Notes: generated from the letters alone by a model not told the origin. DNA of 64,000 bases from Polaribacter marinaquae (GCF_038019025.1 NZ_CP150496.1:2682001-2746000); one strand, 5' to 3'. Positions 35,469-44,059 are shown, counted from the first letter of the stretch. Program-made: numbers and translations.

Positions 35469-35560
35469 GTTTTTTTTATAAAAGTACAAAATTAATCAAA
35501 TTAAACTTTCTTGATTATGTATTAGATCCTATAGATATATACTTTAAAAATATTGTAAAA

Positions 35561-35590
35561 AAAAGCACTAAGTTTTTACTTAGTGCTTTT
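35561..35590. terminator. Terminator of ilvE, bidirectional
   Basis: A perfect 13-bp stem (35561-35573 with 35578-35590, core AGCACTAAGT) has a TTTT loop, and T or A runs on both sides. It lies 27 bases after the ilvE stop on the minus strand. Confidence 0.87.
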
Positions 35591-35616
35591 ATGTTTTATG
35601 CAAATTTAAAATTTAT

Positions 35617-36672
35617 TTATAGTTGAACTCTCCAACCATAAGGATCTTCTGCTTTATTTGTTTGTATATCTGTAATTGTTTTCTTTAAAAGAGCAGCATA
35701 CGGCTTTTCTAATTCTGGTAAATCATAGTCGTTTTCTTGAAAACCAAAACCTGCAATAGGAGAAATTACGGCAGCAGTACCTGCACCAAACATTTCTTTT
35801 AATTCGCCAGATTTTGCAGCAGCAATTACTTCTGTAACAGAAATTTTTCTTACTTCTACATTAATACCTAAATCTTTAGCTATTTGAATAATACTTTTAC
35901 GTGTAATTCCGTCTAAGATTCTATCATTTGTTGGGCTAGTAATTAACGTGTCGTTAATTCTAATGAAAATATTCATTGCACCAGCCTCTTCAATATACTC
36001 GTGTGTATTGTCATCTGTCCAGATTACTTGGTTGTATCCTTTTTCTATGGCTAATTGAGTTGGGTAAAATTGAGCAGCATAATTACCACCAGCTTTTGCA
36101 AACCCAACACCACCATTTGCAGCACGCGCGTATTTTTCTTCAATTAAAACTTTTACTTTACCAGCAAAGTAAGCACCAGAAGGCGCAGTACAAATCATAA
36201 ATTTATATTCGTCTGCTGGAGATGCATGAAAACCGTTACCCGAAGCAAACATAAATGGTCTAATATATAAAGAACTACCTTCTTTTGTAGGTATCCAAGC
36301 GTCATCTACCTTTAGTAAAGCTTTTAAACCGTTCATAAAAGTTTCTTCTGGTATTTGCGGAATTACCAAACGTTCTGCAGATTTATTTAAACGTTTACAA
36401 TTATCTAAAGGTCTAAATAATAATGTATTTCCGTCGGCATCTTTGTAGGCTTTCATACCTTCAAAAATAGATTGTCCGTAATGAAAAATCTTAGCAGAAG
36501 GATCTAAAGAGATTGGTGCAAAAGGTTCTACAACAGCATCTTGCCATTTTCCGTCTTTAAAAGTACAAGTTAGCATATGATCAGAATAAACACTACCAAA
36601 AGGTAAGTTATTAAAATCTACTGTGTCTATCTTCGACTTTTCTATATGTTTGATTTCTATGTTAGAATTCAT
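35617..36672 (-). CDS. ilvE: Branched-chain amino acid aminotransferase
   Basis: It transfers the amino group between glutamate and the 2-oxo acids of Leu, Ile and Val. The 351 residues match the class IV PLP aminotransferases: HYGQSIFEGMKAYK (substrate side), RLNKSAERLVIP, FAKAGGNYAAQFYP (with the PLP Lys), TDDNTHEYIEEAGAMNIFI, and MFGAGTAAVISPI (phosphate binding). Length and start are normal. It is monocistronic, with its own terminator. Confidence 0.95.
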   Translation of the reverse strand: MNSNIEIKHIEKSKIDTVDFNNLPFGSVYSDHMLTCTFKDGKWQDAVVEPFAPISLDPSAKIFHYGQSIFEGMKAYKDADGNTLLFRPLDNCKRLNKSAERLVIPQIPEETFMNGLKALLKVDDAWIPTKEGSSLYIRPFMFASGNGFHASPADEYKFMICTAPSGAYFAGKVKVLIEEKYARAANGGVGFAKAGGNYAAQFYPTQLAIEKGYNQVIWTDDNTHEYIEEAGAMNIFIRINDTLITSPTNDRILDGITRKSIIQIAKDLGINVEVRKISVTEVIAAAKSGELKEMFGAGTAAVISPIAGFGFQENDYDLPELEKPYAALLKKTITDIQTNKAEDPYGWRVQL

Positions 36673-36759
36673 AATTTGTTTGATTAAATTTCTCTACAAA
36701 TGTACATAATTTATTCATCTGTAGTAACATAAAAAAGGTCGTTTTACTGTTAAATTGAT

Positions 36760-36767
36760 TACATTTG
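36760..36767 (+). promoter_or_regulatory. Candidate -7 element for the DUF4920 gene
   Basis: TACATTTG, an exact consensus match, ends 25 bases before the ATG. Confidence 0.5.
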
Positions 36768-36792
36768 TAAACAAGTTATTAAAATAAATCAT

Positions 36793-37317
36793 ATGAAATT
36801 AGTTGTAAAATTATGTGCTCTAGCACTTTTAGTATTAACTGGATGTAAAGAGGTTAAAAAAGGAAGTAACCAAGAAGCAACAACACCAGCACCACAAACA
36901 TTTGCTTTTCAATCTTACGGAGATGAAATTTCTAAAGACAATGCTTTAACTTCTAAAGAAATGTTGGCAAAGTTTGAAACAATGAATGTTGGCGATACTA
37001 TAGATGTAAAATTTGCTTCTAATATTAAAGAAGTTTGTGTTAAAAAAGGATGTTGGATGAAGTTACCTTTAGAAAACGAAACAGAAACAATGGTGCGTTT
37101 TAAAGATTATGGCTTTTTTATGCCTTTAGATTCTCAAGGTAAAGAAGTAATTGTTGCAGGTAAAGCTTTTGTAAAAATTACGCCAGTAGATGAGTTAAAG
37201 CACTACGCAGAAGATGCAGGTAAAAGTGCAGAAGAAATAGCAAAAATAACAGCTCCGAAAAAAGAATATGCTTTTGAAGCAAACGGAGTGTTATTAAAAT
37301 CTGAAATTACTTTATAA
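36793..37317 (+). CDS. DUF4920 family lipoprotein
   Basis: The 174 residues have a lipoprotein signal (LCALALLVLTGCKEV), a short Pro/Thr linker, and a DUF4920 domain (about 37-172). The diagnostic part is IKEVCVKKGCWMKLP, with two Cys, then VRFKDYGFFMPLDS. The Cys pair suggests metal or redox chemistry, but no function is established. The gene lies 12 bases before mnmD and is probably co-transcribed with it. Confidence 0.87.
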   Translation: MKLVVKLCALALLVLTGCKEVKKGSNQEATTPAPQTFAFQSYGDEISKDNALTSKEMLAKFETMNVGDTIDVKFASNIKEVCVKKGCWMKLPLENETETMVRFKDYGFFMPLDSQGKEVIVAGKAFVKITPVDELKHYAEDAGKSAEEIAKITAPKKEYAFEANGVLLKSEITL

Positions 37318-37329
37318 TAAAGTTCCATT

Positions 37330-37983
37330 TTGAAAAGAGAAATACTAATTACTTCGGATGGTTCTTCTACCATACATTTACCAGATTGGGATGAGCAATA
37401 TCATTCTAAAAATGGTTCTATCAATGAAACCTACCATGTTTTTATAAAATGTGGTTTAAAAGAAGTTGTTACAGACAAAGTATCTATACTAGAAATTGGT
37501 TTTGGTACAGGTCTTAACTGTTTTATAACTTATTTAGAAGGTAAAAAAGAAATTGATTATGTTGGTGTAGAAGCTTACCCTGTTACTGCAGATGAAATTG
37601 ATAAAATGAATTTTGTTGCTGTTTTAGAAGCAAAAGAACAAGAAGAAGTTTTTAAAAAAATGCATGATGTTTCTTGGGAAGAAAAGCATCAGATTTCTGA
37701 CAATTTTTCTTTAACAAAAAGAAAACAATTTTTTGAAGATATAAATGATGAAAATGCTTTTAATTTAATTTATTATGATGCATTTGGGGCGCGTGTTCAA
37801 CCACAACTCTGGACCGAAGAAATTTTCTTAAAAATGTACAAAGCATTAAAGCCAAACGGAATCTTAGTAACTTATTCTGCAAAAGGTAGTGTTAGAAGAG
37901 CTATGCAAGCAGTAGGTTTTTTTGTAGAACGTTTACCTGGGCCTGCAGGTAAAAGAGAGATGTTAAGAGCTACAAAAAAGTAG
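37330..37983 (+). CDS. mnmD: tRNA 5-methylaminomethyl-2-thiouridine methyltransferase
   Basis: It is the methyltransferase half of MnmC, as a stand-alone enzyme: it adds the final methyl group to U34 of some tRNAs using S-adenosylmethionine. The 217 residues contain the SAM-binding motif ILEIGFGTGLNCFI, VGVEAYPVT, FNLIYYDAFGARVQPQLW, and the late LVTYSAKGSVRRAMQAVGF. The start is TTG, giving MKREILITSDGS as in the family. No FAD domain follows, which is usual in Bacteroidota. Confidence 0.92.
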   Translation: MKREILITSDGSSTIHLPDWDEQYHSKNGSINETYHVFIKCGLKEVVTDKVSILEIGFGTGLNCFITYLEGKKEIDYVGVEAYPVTADEIDKMNFVAVLEAKEQEEVFKKMHDVSWEEKHQISDNFSLTKRKQFFEDINDENAFNLIYYDAFGARVQPQLWTEEIFLKMYKALKPNGILVTYSAKGSVRRAMQAVGFFVERLPGPAGKREMLRATKK

Positions 37984-38003
37984 TGTTCTTTAAAATATAC
38001 TAT

Positions 38004-38041
38004 CGAGCGGTAAGGGTTGTTTTTACAATTTTTACCGCTCG
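38004..38041. other. Long hairpin after mnmD without a T run
   Basis: CGAGCGGTAA (38004-38013) pairs perfectly with TTACCGCTCG (38032-38041), and an inner TTGT/ACAA stem adds to it. The GC-rich stem is obvious in this AT-rich gap, but only GTAATATTT follows, so intrinsic termination is uncertain. It may still end the mnmD transcript. Confidence 0.6.
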
Positions 38042-38130
38042 TAATATTTAGATAAAGTTCTTAACTTTTATCTAACCCTAGTTTAACAATATGGTTTTTC
38101 TTAGTTAACAATCCCTTTTTTTTATAATTA

Positions 38131-38138
38131 TAGTTTTG
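38131..38138 (+). promoter_or_regulatory. Candidate -7 element for the PhoX-like gene
   Basis: TAGTTTTG fits TAnnTTTG and lies 28 bases before the ATG. Confidence 0.5.
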
Positions 38139-38166
38139 GCATCATAACTAACTTTTAATTATAATC

Positions 38167-39708
38167 ATGAAAAAACCAATTACAAAATTATTTTTAGCGC
38201 TTGCATTTATGAGTGCTAGTTTTACTTTAATAACAAGTTGTGCAGAAGACGGCTTAAACGGAATTGACGGTGTAAACGGTCAAGACGGACAAAATGGGCA
38301 AGACGGAAAAGATGGTGAAGATGGTAAAGACTTTACACCAACTCCAGATTTATTTTCAAACAAATCTACATTATCTCCTTTAGTAAAAATTAACGCAAAT
38401 TACACAGATTTAAAAGCGTATTCTTTAATAAGTTCTACAGATGTATTATCTAACGGTTTTCGTTTATTAGGTTCTCAAGATGGAGCAGGATTTTTAAAGG
38501 ACGGAGACGAGTATATTTTAGTAGTAAACGCAGAAGATGATTATGCTGTTTCTAGAATTCGTTTTGATGAGTTTATGAATCCTTTAGAAGGAGATTGGTT
38601 ATTAAACGCAGGTGTTGCAGATTTTGCAAGACAATGTTCTGCTACAATGTGGGAAAAAGATATTCATGGTGGCGATAAAGATATCTTCTTATCCGCATCA
38701 GAAAGTATTTCTTACGATGTAAAAGCTATCGACCCTTGGGTAGAATCACCAACACCAACTGCAGATTTCGGTTTAGATGCTTTAGGTGAGTTTTCTTGGG
38801 AAAACGCAGTGCCATTGCCAAAAAACACATATGCTGGTAAAACAGTAATTATTGGTGGAGATGATGACTCTAGCGGATCTGAAGGGCAAGTAACAATGTA
38901 TGTTTCTGAAAACGGAGATGCAGATTTAGAAAATGGTAAAATTTATGTATTAAGATTTAAGCAGGTTTCTGATGGTGCAAAAGGAGTTAAAAGCGTTGAT
39001 GCGTCTACTGTTTATAATGAAGGTAGTTTAGATTTTGGTGCTACATATGATGTAGAGTTTGTAGAAATAGAAAATGGAGCAAGCATGACAAAGAATGAAA
39101 TGGAAACTGCTTGTACAAATGTTTTTGCATCTCAGTTTATGAGAGTAGAAGATGTAGATTACCAAAAAGGTTCTGATGCAAGTGCAAGAAATGTATTCAT
39201 CGCAGTAACAGGTAGAGGTCCAGGAAGAGGAACTTATAATGACTGGGGTACTGTTTATAAATTAGAGTTAGATGATACAAATCCTTTAGAAGGAAAATTA
39301 ACTCAAATTATTAGTGGAAATACAGATACAAACAACAAAGACGGTAACCTAGCAGAATTGCAAAGTCCAGATAATATTTGTGTTACAGAAAACTATGTGT
39401 ATGTACAAGAAGATCCTAATTCTTTTAGCAGAAATCATGCAGCGCAAATTTACCAAACAGATTTAAGTGGTAACAATGCAAATGTTGTTTTAGAGTTAAA
39501 AATAGAAAGTAACTTGTCTCCAACAGGAAGTAGTAATTTTTCTGGAGAATTTGGAGCATTAATAGATGTTTCTGATAAAATAGGACAAGCAGATACTTTT
39601 ATTCTTGCATTACAACCACATTATTGGCAAAGTGAAGATTTTAGATCTACAAATTTACCTCATAATCAAGGTGGTCAAATAGTCTTATTACAAGGTTTAC
39701 CTAGATAA
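38167..39708 (+). CDS. PhoX/DUF839-like beta-propeller lipoprotein with collagen-like linker
   Basis: The 513 residues begin with a lipoprotein signal (MSASFTLITSCAEDG). About nine Gly-x-x triplets follow (NGIDGVNGQDGQNGQDGKDG), a collagen-like linker. The body resembles the alkaline phosphatase PhoX / DUF839 propeller: DLENGKIYVLRFKQ, MRVEDVDYQKGSDASARNVF, GTVYKLELDD and LQSPDNICVTENYVYVQED, where PhoX proteins place Ca/Fe ligands. Catalytic phosphatase activity is not certain. A terminator-like hairpin separates it from the peroxidase gene 72 bases on; I infer the two work together. Confidence 0.72.
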   Translation: MKKPITKLFLALAFMSASFTLITSCAEDGLNGIDGVNGQDGQNGQDGKDGEDGKDFTPTPDLFSNKSTLSPLVKINANYTDLKAYSLISSTDVLSNGFRLLGSQDGAGFLKDGDEYILVVNAEDDYAVSRIRFDEFMNPLEGDWLLNAGVADFARQCSATMWEKDIHGGDKDIFLSASESISYDVKAIDPWVESPTPTADFGLDALGEFSWENAVPLPKNTYAGKTVIIGGDDDSSGSEGQVTMYVSENGDADLENGKIYVLRFKQVSDGAKGVKSVDASTVYNEGSLDFGATYDVEFVEIENGASMTKNEMETACTNVFASQFMRVEDVDYQKGSDASARNVFIAVTGRGPGRGTYNDWGTVYKLELDDTNPLEGKLTQIISGNTDTNNKDGNLAELQSPDNICVTENYVYVQEDPNSFSRNHAAQIYQTDLSGNNANVVLELKIESNLSPTGSSNFSGEFGALIDVSDKIGQADTFILALQPHYWQSEDFRSTNLPHNQGGQIVLLQGLPR

Positions 39709-39730
39709 TTAATACCAAATTAATTTTATA

Positions 39731-39770
39731 AAATGAGTCTCCATGTAATATGGAGATTCATTTGTTTTTA
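39731..39770 (+). terminator. Terminator-like hairpin between the PhoX-like and peroxidase genes
   Basis: A 14-bp stem (AAATGAGTCTCCAT with ATGGAGATTCATTT, one G-U pair) has a 5-nt loop and is followed by TTTGTTTTT. It lies 22 bases after the PhoX-like stop and ends about 10 bases before the peroxidase ATG. It may terminate or attenuate read-through. Confidence 0.8.
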
Positions 39771-39780
39771 TACTTTTTTT

Positions 39781-41601
39781 ATGAAAATTAAAACGACTTT
39801 ATTTATTTCAATCTTAACATTATTACTAGCTATTTCTTGTAAAGACAAGCAAGAAAAAGAGTACATTACTAAGGTAGATTGGTCTACTGCTCAAAATTAT
39901 TATGTAGAAAATATTTCTAAAGCAATTAGTTATTTAGATAGCTTAAAACAAGAAGGGTTTAAAGGTGATAAAACCAAGTTTTACTTTAAAAAAGTAAGAG
40001 AAAATTTTAAAAGAGCAGAACCTTATGTTTCTTATTTAAATCCAGAAGTTGGGCATCGTGCCAATGGGCCAGCATTACCTATTTATAAAGAAGATAATGG
40101 CAAAATATTAGAGCCAGTTGGTTTGCAAAAAATAGAAGAAAGTATCTACGATTTAGAAATATCAGAACTAGATTTTAAAAAAGAAATCTATGTTACAAAG
40201 GGGTTATTATCGGTTTTAAAAAAAGGTGCTTTAAAAAGAAAATTAAATACGCAGCGATTTTTTATTGCTACACATCAGCAATTATTTAGAATTGCTAGTT
40301 TATCAATTTCTGGTTTCGATACGCCAGTAAGTCATTTAGGAATCTCAGAAACCATAACTTCATTAGAAAGTTTATTATTCGTGTATTCTAAAACACTACA
40401 ACCAATAATTAAGAATACTAATAAAAATTTAGATTTTGAGTTTCAAGAAAACATAAAAAAAGCAATAGCTTTTATAGAGAAAAATACAGATTTTAATACT
40501 TTTGATAGATACACTTTTACAAGAGATTATTTTAATGCTATTACAAGAAATTGGGTAGCAATTAGAAAAGAATCAAAATTATGGCAACCCGTAAAATCTG
40601 AACCTTTTAATTTTGATGCACCTACTTTTTTCGAAAATAATTCTTTCAATTTAAATTACTTTACTCCGCCATCAAATAGAAATCCTACAGAAAAACAAAT
40701 AAGTTTAGGAGAAAAATTATTCTCAGATCCTAAGTTGTCTAAAGACAAAAAAATGGCATGTATTAGTTGTCATTTGCCAGCAAAAGGTTATGCAGATGGT
40801 GTTGCTTTAAATAAAGATAATAAAGGTAATTTGTTATTAAGAAATACACCAACGTTAATCAATTCTGCGTTTCAAAAAAGCTTCTTTTGGGATGGTCGAT
40901 CTCGTAATTTATTAGATCAAATTTCGATGGTGTTTAACAATTCTAAAGAGTTTAATACAGAGGTTCATACGTTTTCAGAAGATATTTTAAAAGATACAAC
41001 TTATGTAAAATTGTTTACAGAAGCTTATAATACAGTGCCAAAAAGTAATAGAGAAGTAATTAAAGCAATTTCTTCTTATGTATCTACATTAAATAGTTTC
41101 AATTCTAAATTCGATAGAAATATTCGAGGACAAGAAAATACATTTAAAACAAACGAAAAGAAAGGTTACAATTTATTTATGGGAAAAGCACTTTGCGCAA
41201 CGTGTCATTTTATGCCATTAACAAACGGAACCGTTCCGCCATTTTTTACAGAAACCGAAAAAGAAGTTATTGGTGTGCCAGAAACAAATCAGAATAAAAA
41301 ATTAGATGACGATTTAGGTTTTTATTGGCGTTACAAAGAAGAATTACACAAAGGTATGTTTAAAACACCAAGCATTAGAAATGCAGCAATTACTGCACCT
41401 TACATGCACAACGGAGTTTACAATACGTTAGAAGAAGTGCTTAATTTTTACAATCTTGGTGGCGGTGGTGGTCTTGGTTTTAACTTAGAACATCAAACTT
41501 TACCTTTCGATAATTTAGAATTAACAACCCAAGAACAGCAAGATATTATTGCGTTTATAGAAACGTTAACAGACAATCCTGCAGAATCCGAGAACTATTA
41601 A
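39781..41601 (+). CDS. Di-heme cytochrome c peroxidase (CcpA/MauG-like) lipoprotein with extra N-terminal domain
   Basis: The 606 residues start at the ATG at 39781, chosen because MKIKTTLFISILTLLLAISC is a complete lipoprotein signal; an upstream in-frame ATG lies within a terminator hairpin. Residues about 25-265 form a helical domain I cannot name with certainty; PEVGHRANGPALP faintly recalls imelysin/EfeO-type proteins. Residues about 290-600 are a CCP/MauG domain with two heme c sites, C327-I-S-C-H331 and C472-A-T-C-H476, and the late motif FKTPSIRNAAITAPYMHNGV. It probably reduces peroxides or carries out an oxidation in the periplasm. Confidence 0.87.
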   Translation: MKIKTTLFISILTLLLAISCKDKQEKEYITKVDWSTAQNYYVENISKAISYLDSLKQEGFKGDKTKFYFKKVRENFKRAEPYVSYLNPEVGHRANGPALPIYKEDNGKILEPVGLQKIEESIYDLEISELDFKKEIYVTKGLLSVLKKGALKRKLNTQRFFIATHQQLFRIASLSISGFDTPVSHLGISETITSLESLLFVYSKTLQPIIKNTNKNLDFEFQENIKKAIAFIEKNTDFNTFDRYTFTRDYFNAITRNWVAIRKESKLWQPVKSEPFNFDAPTFFENNSFNLNYFTPPSNRNPTEKQISLGEKLFSDPKLSKDKKMACISCHLPAKGYADGVALNKDNKGNLLLRNTPTLINSAFQKSFFWDGRSRNLLDQISMVFNNSKEFNTEVHTFSEDILKDTTYVKLFTEAYNTVPKSNREVIKAISSYVSTLNSFNSKFDRNIRGQENTFKTNEKKGYNLFMGKALCATCHFMPLTNGTVPPFFTETEKEVIGVPETNQNKKLDDDLGFYWRYKEELHKGMFKTPSIRNAAITAPYMHNGVYNTLEEVLNFYNLGGGGGLGFNLEHQTLPFDNLELTTQEQQDIIAFIETLTDNPAESENY

Positions 41602-41612
41602 AGTTAAAAACT

Positions 41613-41641
41613 TTTGGTGTCGGTACATTTTTTTATCTTCG
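41613..41641 (+). promoter_or_regulatory. Promoter of the 43-residue membrane protein gene
   Basis: TTTG at 41613-41616, a 17-base spacer, and TATCTTCG at 41634-41641, 18 bases before the ATG at 41660. Confidence 0.5.
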
Positions 41642-41659
41642 TTATTAAAATATTTTTGA

Positions 41660-41791
41660 ATGGAGTTTAAAAGAAAATTTGGAAGAAAGAAAGAAGCAAA
41701 ACCTAAAAGAGGACTTTTTCTAGTCTTATTGTTAGCAGTTGCACTAATACTTTGGTTTAAAGCTGAAGCATTAATGAACGCTTTATTTTAA
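41660..41791 (+). CDS. Small basic single-pass membrane protein (43 residues)
   Basis: The frame codes for MEFKRKFGRKKEAKPKRG, a very basic cytoplasmic tail, followed by one membrane helix (LFLVLLLAVALILWF) and a short tail AEALMNALF. The positive-inside pattern is textbook for a type II (N-in) membrane protein. A promoter-like pair precedes it. The TAA stop is followed at once by dispersed element copy 3, as the other copies follow real genes, which supports that this short frame is translated. No known family recognised. Confidence 0.65.
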   Translation: MEFKRKFGRKKEAKPKRGLFLVLLLAVALILWFKAEALMNALF

Positions 41792-41793
41792 TT

Positions 41794-41913
41794 TTTTAGA
41801 AGCTATTTCCAGCTTTCCGTTATATCTTTTTTCAGCTGTTCTTGTAAATTTGTTCATTCTTCGCAAATTTAAAAGAACAGTTCTAAAAAGGATGCCACTT
41901 CAATCTGGGCTAA
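41794..41913 (+). repeat. Dispersed 3'-end element, copy 3 (about 120 bp, with internal hairpin)
   Basis: It starts 2 bases after the stop of the small membrane-protein gene. The left end TTTTAGAAGCTATTTCC continues as AGCTTTC (23 of 24 matches to copies 1 and 2); the right end TTCAATCTGGGCTAA matches at 14 of 15. The middle differs: it holds a long hairpin, CTGTTCTT (41836-41843) pairing with AAGAACAG (41873-41880) and AAATTTG with CAAATTT inside, then GGATGCCACT. Copies 1 and 2 look like versions with this hairpin lost or replaced. Confidence 0.8.
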
Positions 41914-41939
41914 ACTTGTTTGCAAACTTTATTGCATTG

Positions 41940-43052
41940 TTATTTTTTAAATGTTCTTCCTTTCCAATTATATTTATAAAAAAGTGATTTAAAAACGATA
42001 AACACACTAAAAAAAGGATATAAAATACTGCTAAAAAGGTACCATTTGTAAAAAGAATTTTTATGATTGTAAAATCTTATAGTTGGGAGAAATAAGAATA
42101 TATCGATACTTATTTTCACAAAAATTGGCGTTAAAATAATTAGTAAGCTATTCGATAAGAAGATGCTAAGTACAACGCTAAGATTTACAAGAAAAATTAG
42201 TAAACCAATTAATTTTACAGAAGTAGATTTTAGCTTACTTGTTTTAGAAGCCCAACGCACTCGCTGGTTTATTAAACCTGAATTTGTTGTAACCGGAAAA
42301 GTAGCCACCATAGCGTTTTTAGATTTTAAAAACTGAACATCTTTTTTGTAGACTTCTTTAAATTTTTCGAATAAGAAAATATCATCACCGCTTGCAATAG
42401 AGGTATTGCCTTTAAAACCATTTAATTCTAAAAAAATATCTTTTCTGTACGCTAGGTTTGCACCATTGCATAAAAAAGGAAAACCGATTCCGAAACCACC
42501 AATTGTAGTTGCTTGCAAACTCATAAAATCTAGTAACTGAAACTGTTCTAAAGAGTTGTTTTTAACAATGTAGTTTACAGGAGCAACTACCATCTTAGGT
42601 TGTTTTTGTTCTATGAAACTGCTAAAAGTTTTTAACCATTTGTTGGGTAAAACACAATCTGCATCCGTAGTAATAATCCAGTTATTTTTAGCAATTCCTA
42701 TTGCCGAGGTAATAGCATCTTTTTTTGGTGAATTAGAAACGCGCTTGTTTTTAAGAATCGTATAATCAATTTCTATTTCTTTTAAAGTGTTAGAAATGAT
42801 GTTGGTAGAATTATCAGAAGAATCATCATCAATAAATAAAAACTCTACAAAGTCTAAATTGTAATTTAGTTCTAATATCGAATTTAATAATAAAGGCAAT
42901 TTTTCAGCTTCATTTCGAAACGGAATAACAACTGTAAATTTGGTGAAAATCGTACTTTTATTAGTAAACTCTTTAACGCTAACAAATCCTATTGTTAAAA
43001 CGATAATTAATATCGCATAAAGTAAATACAGAAAAAACAGTATATAAATCAT
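41940..43052 (-). CDS. Family 2 glycosyltransferase, membrane protein
   Basis: The 370 residues carry one N-terminal membrane helix (about 3-25) and a GT-A domain (about 38-270: VVIPFRNEAEKLPLLLNSIL, LFIDDDSSDNS, ITTDADCVLPNKWL with the DxD-type metal site, and NQRVRWASK, the QxxRW-like acceptor motif). Two to three C-terminal helices follow (about 277-360). It probably transfers a sugar to a membrane-bound acceptor. The substrate is unknown. It overlaps the flippase-like gene by 4 bases; the two form an operon. Confidence 0.87.
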   Translation of the reverse strand: MIYILFFLYLLYAILIIVLTIGFVSVKEFTNKSTIFTKFTVVIPFRNEAEKLPLLLNSILELNYNLDFVEFLFIDDDSSDNSTNIISNTLKEIEIDYTILKNKRVSNSPKKDAITSAIGIAKNNWIITTDADCVLPNKWLKTFSSFIEQKQPKMVVAPVNYIVKNNSLEQFQLLDFMSLQATTIGGFGIGFPFLCNGANLAYRKDIFLELNGFKGNTSIASGDDIFLFEKFKEVYKKDVQFLKSKNAMVATFPVTTNSGLINQRVRWASKTSKLKSTSVKLIGLLIFLVNLSVVLSIFLSNSLLIILTPIFVKISIDIFLFLPTIRFYNHKNSFYKWYLFSSILYPFFSVFIVFKSLFYKYNWKGRTFKK

Positions 43053-43999
43053 GCTTGTTGTTTAGGGCTAAATGTAATTATAAAATAACTACCAACAATA
43101 GAAGGTATAACAAAATTAAGAAGCCACATTAATGTTGTAATACTTAAGATTGTTATTGAGTTTACACCTAAAATTCCAAAAATAAATAAGGCGACCGAAC
43201 CTTTTAAAACCGCATCAAAAATTGATAACATTGGTATAAAAGAACTTAATAAATACATAGAACTAATGGCGGTAATAGCTTCAATATAGGTAATGTTCGT
43301 TTTAAAAATCATCAATAAAAAATAAAATTGATGAGAAAAAATAAGATATCTAAAAAATGAATATAAAGCTATTTTTAGATGTGTTTTTGTTTTGATTTTT
43401 ACAATACCATTTCTAAAAATTTCTAATTTAGAAAGTAACAGTTTCCATAGAACTATTATTAAAATACAAGAAGCACAGGTTAAAATTAAAACGTTATAAA
43501 AATTAGAAAGATCGAAGTTTATTGGATAGTTTTTGTAAAAATATATGAAACCTAAAAAACCAAAAAACACTGTTGCTACTAATTGATGTAAATTACCAAT
43601 TAGGTTTAAATGCATTATTTGTATGCTGTTTTTCTTTTTAAAATACAATGCTTTTGCACCATATTCTCCAATTCTATTAGGTGTTATTAAAGAAGCTGTA
43701 AGAGATGCTAAAGATTGTTTTGCGGCAGTAAATATGCTAATTTTTTTCAATTCTTTAACAAGTGTTTTCCATTTTAAAATTTCTAAAAACCAGTTGCCAA
43801 AAGTAAATATTAGTAAAAAGCTGCAATTTTTTAACGAAAATACTTTAGATTGACTCAAAACGTTTTTAAATTCATTAAAAGATAATAACGTGTTGTTGTT
43901 TAATTTTTGCCAAATAAAATAAGCACAAACAAATACAATCGTTAGTTTTATGAGCAACCAAAAGATTTGTTTAGATTTGTGTGTTTGCGAATATTTCAT
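43049..43999 (-). CDS. Flippase-like / lysylphosphatidylglycerol synthase-type membrane protein
   Basis: From the ATG at 43999 there are 316 residues; a longer start at 44056 exists but would leave almost no gap to the divergent ruvC. About eight helices and the motif pair SLASLTASLITPNRIGEYGA and SSFIPMLSIFDAVLKGSVAL match the LPG_synthase_TM / UPF0104 family, members of which move or modify lipid-linked glycans. Together with the glycosyltransferase it may serve surface-glycolipid synthesis (inference). Confidence 0.8.
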   Translation of the reverse strand: MKYSQTHKSKQIFWLLIKLTIVFVCAYFIWQKLNNNTLLSFNEFKNVLSQSKVFSLKNCSFLLIFTFGNWFLEILKWKTLVKELKKISIFTAAKQSLASLTASLITPNRIGEYGAKALYFKKKNSIQIMHLNLIGNLHQLVATVFFGFLGFIYFYKNYPINFDLSNFYNVLILTCASCILIIVLWKLLLSKLEIFRNGIVKIKTKTHLKIALYSFFRYLIFSHQFYFLLMIFKTNITYIEAITAISSMYLLSSFIPMLSIFDAVLKGSVALFIFGILGVNSITILSITTLMWLLNFVIPSIVGSYFIITFSPKQQA

Positions 44000-44023
44000 T
44001 GTTTTGCAAAGTAATAAATAATC

Positions 44024-44041
44024 ATCATTAAGTTTAATGAT
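44024..44041. promoter_or_regulatory. Perfect 18-bp inverted repeat between divergent flippase-like gene and ruvC
   Basis: ATCATTAA-GT-TTAATGAT lies in the short region between two divergent starts. It could be an operator acting on both promoters. AT-rich palindromes can arise by chance, so confidence is limited. Confidence 0.35.
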
Positions 44042-44059
44042 AAATTCAAAAAACAATTT

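Noticed and set aside
38004-38041. Hairpin after mnmD as a standard intrinsic terminator
   Set aside because: The stem is strong but no T run follows; I list it only as a hairpin.
39733-39781. Upstream ATG for the peroxidase gene
   Set aside because: It lies inside the terminator-like hairpin and would put 16 residues before a complete lipoprotein signal; ATG at 39781 is far better.
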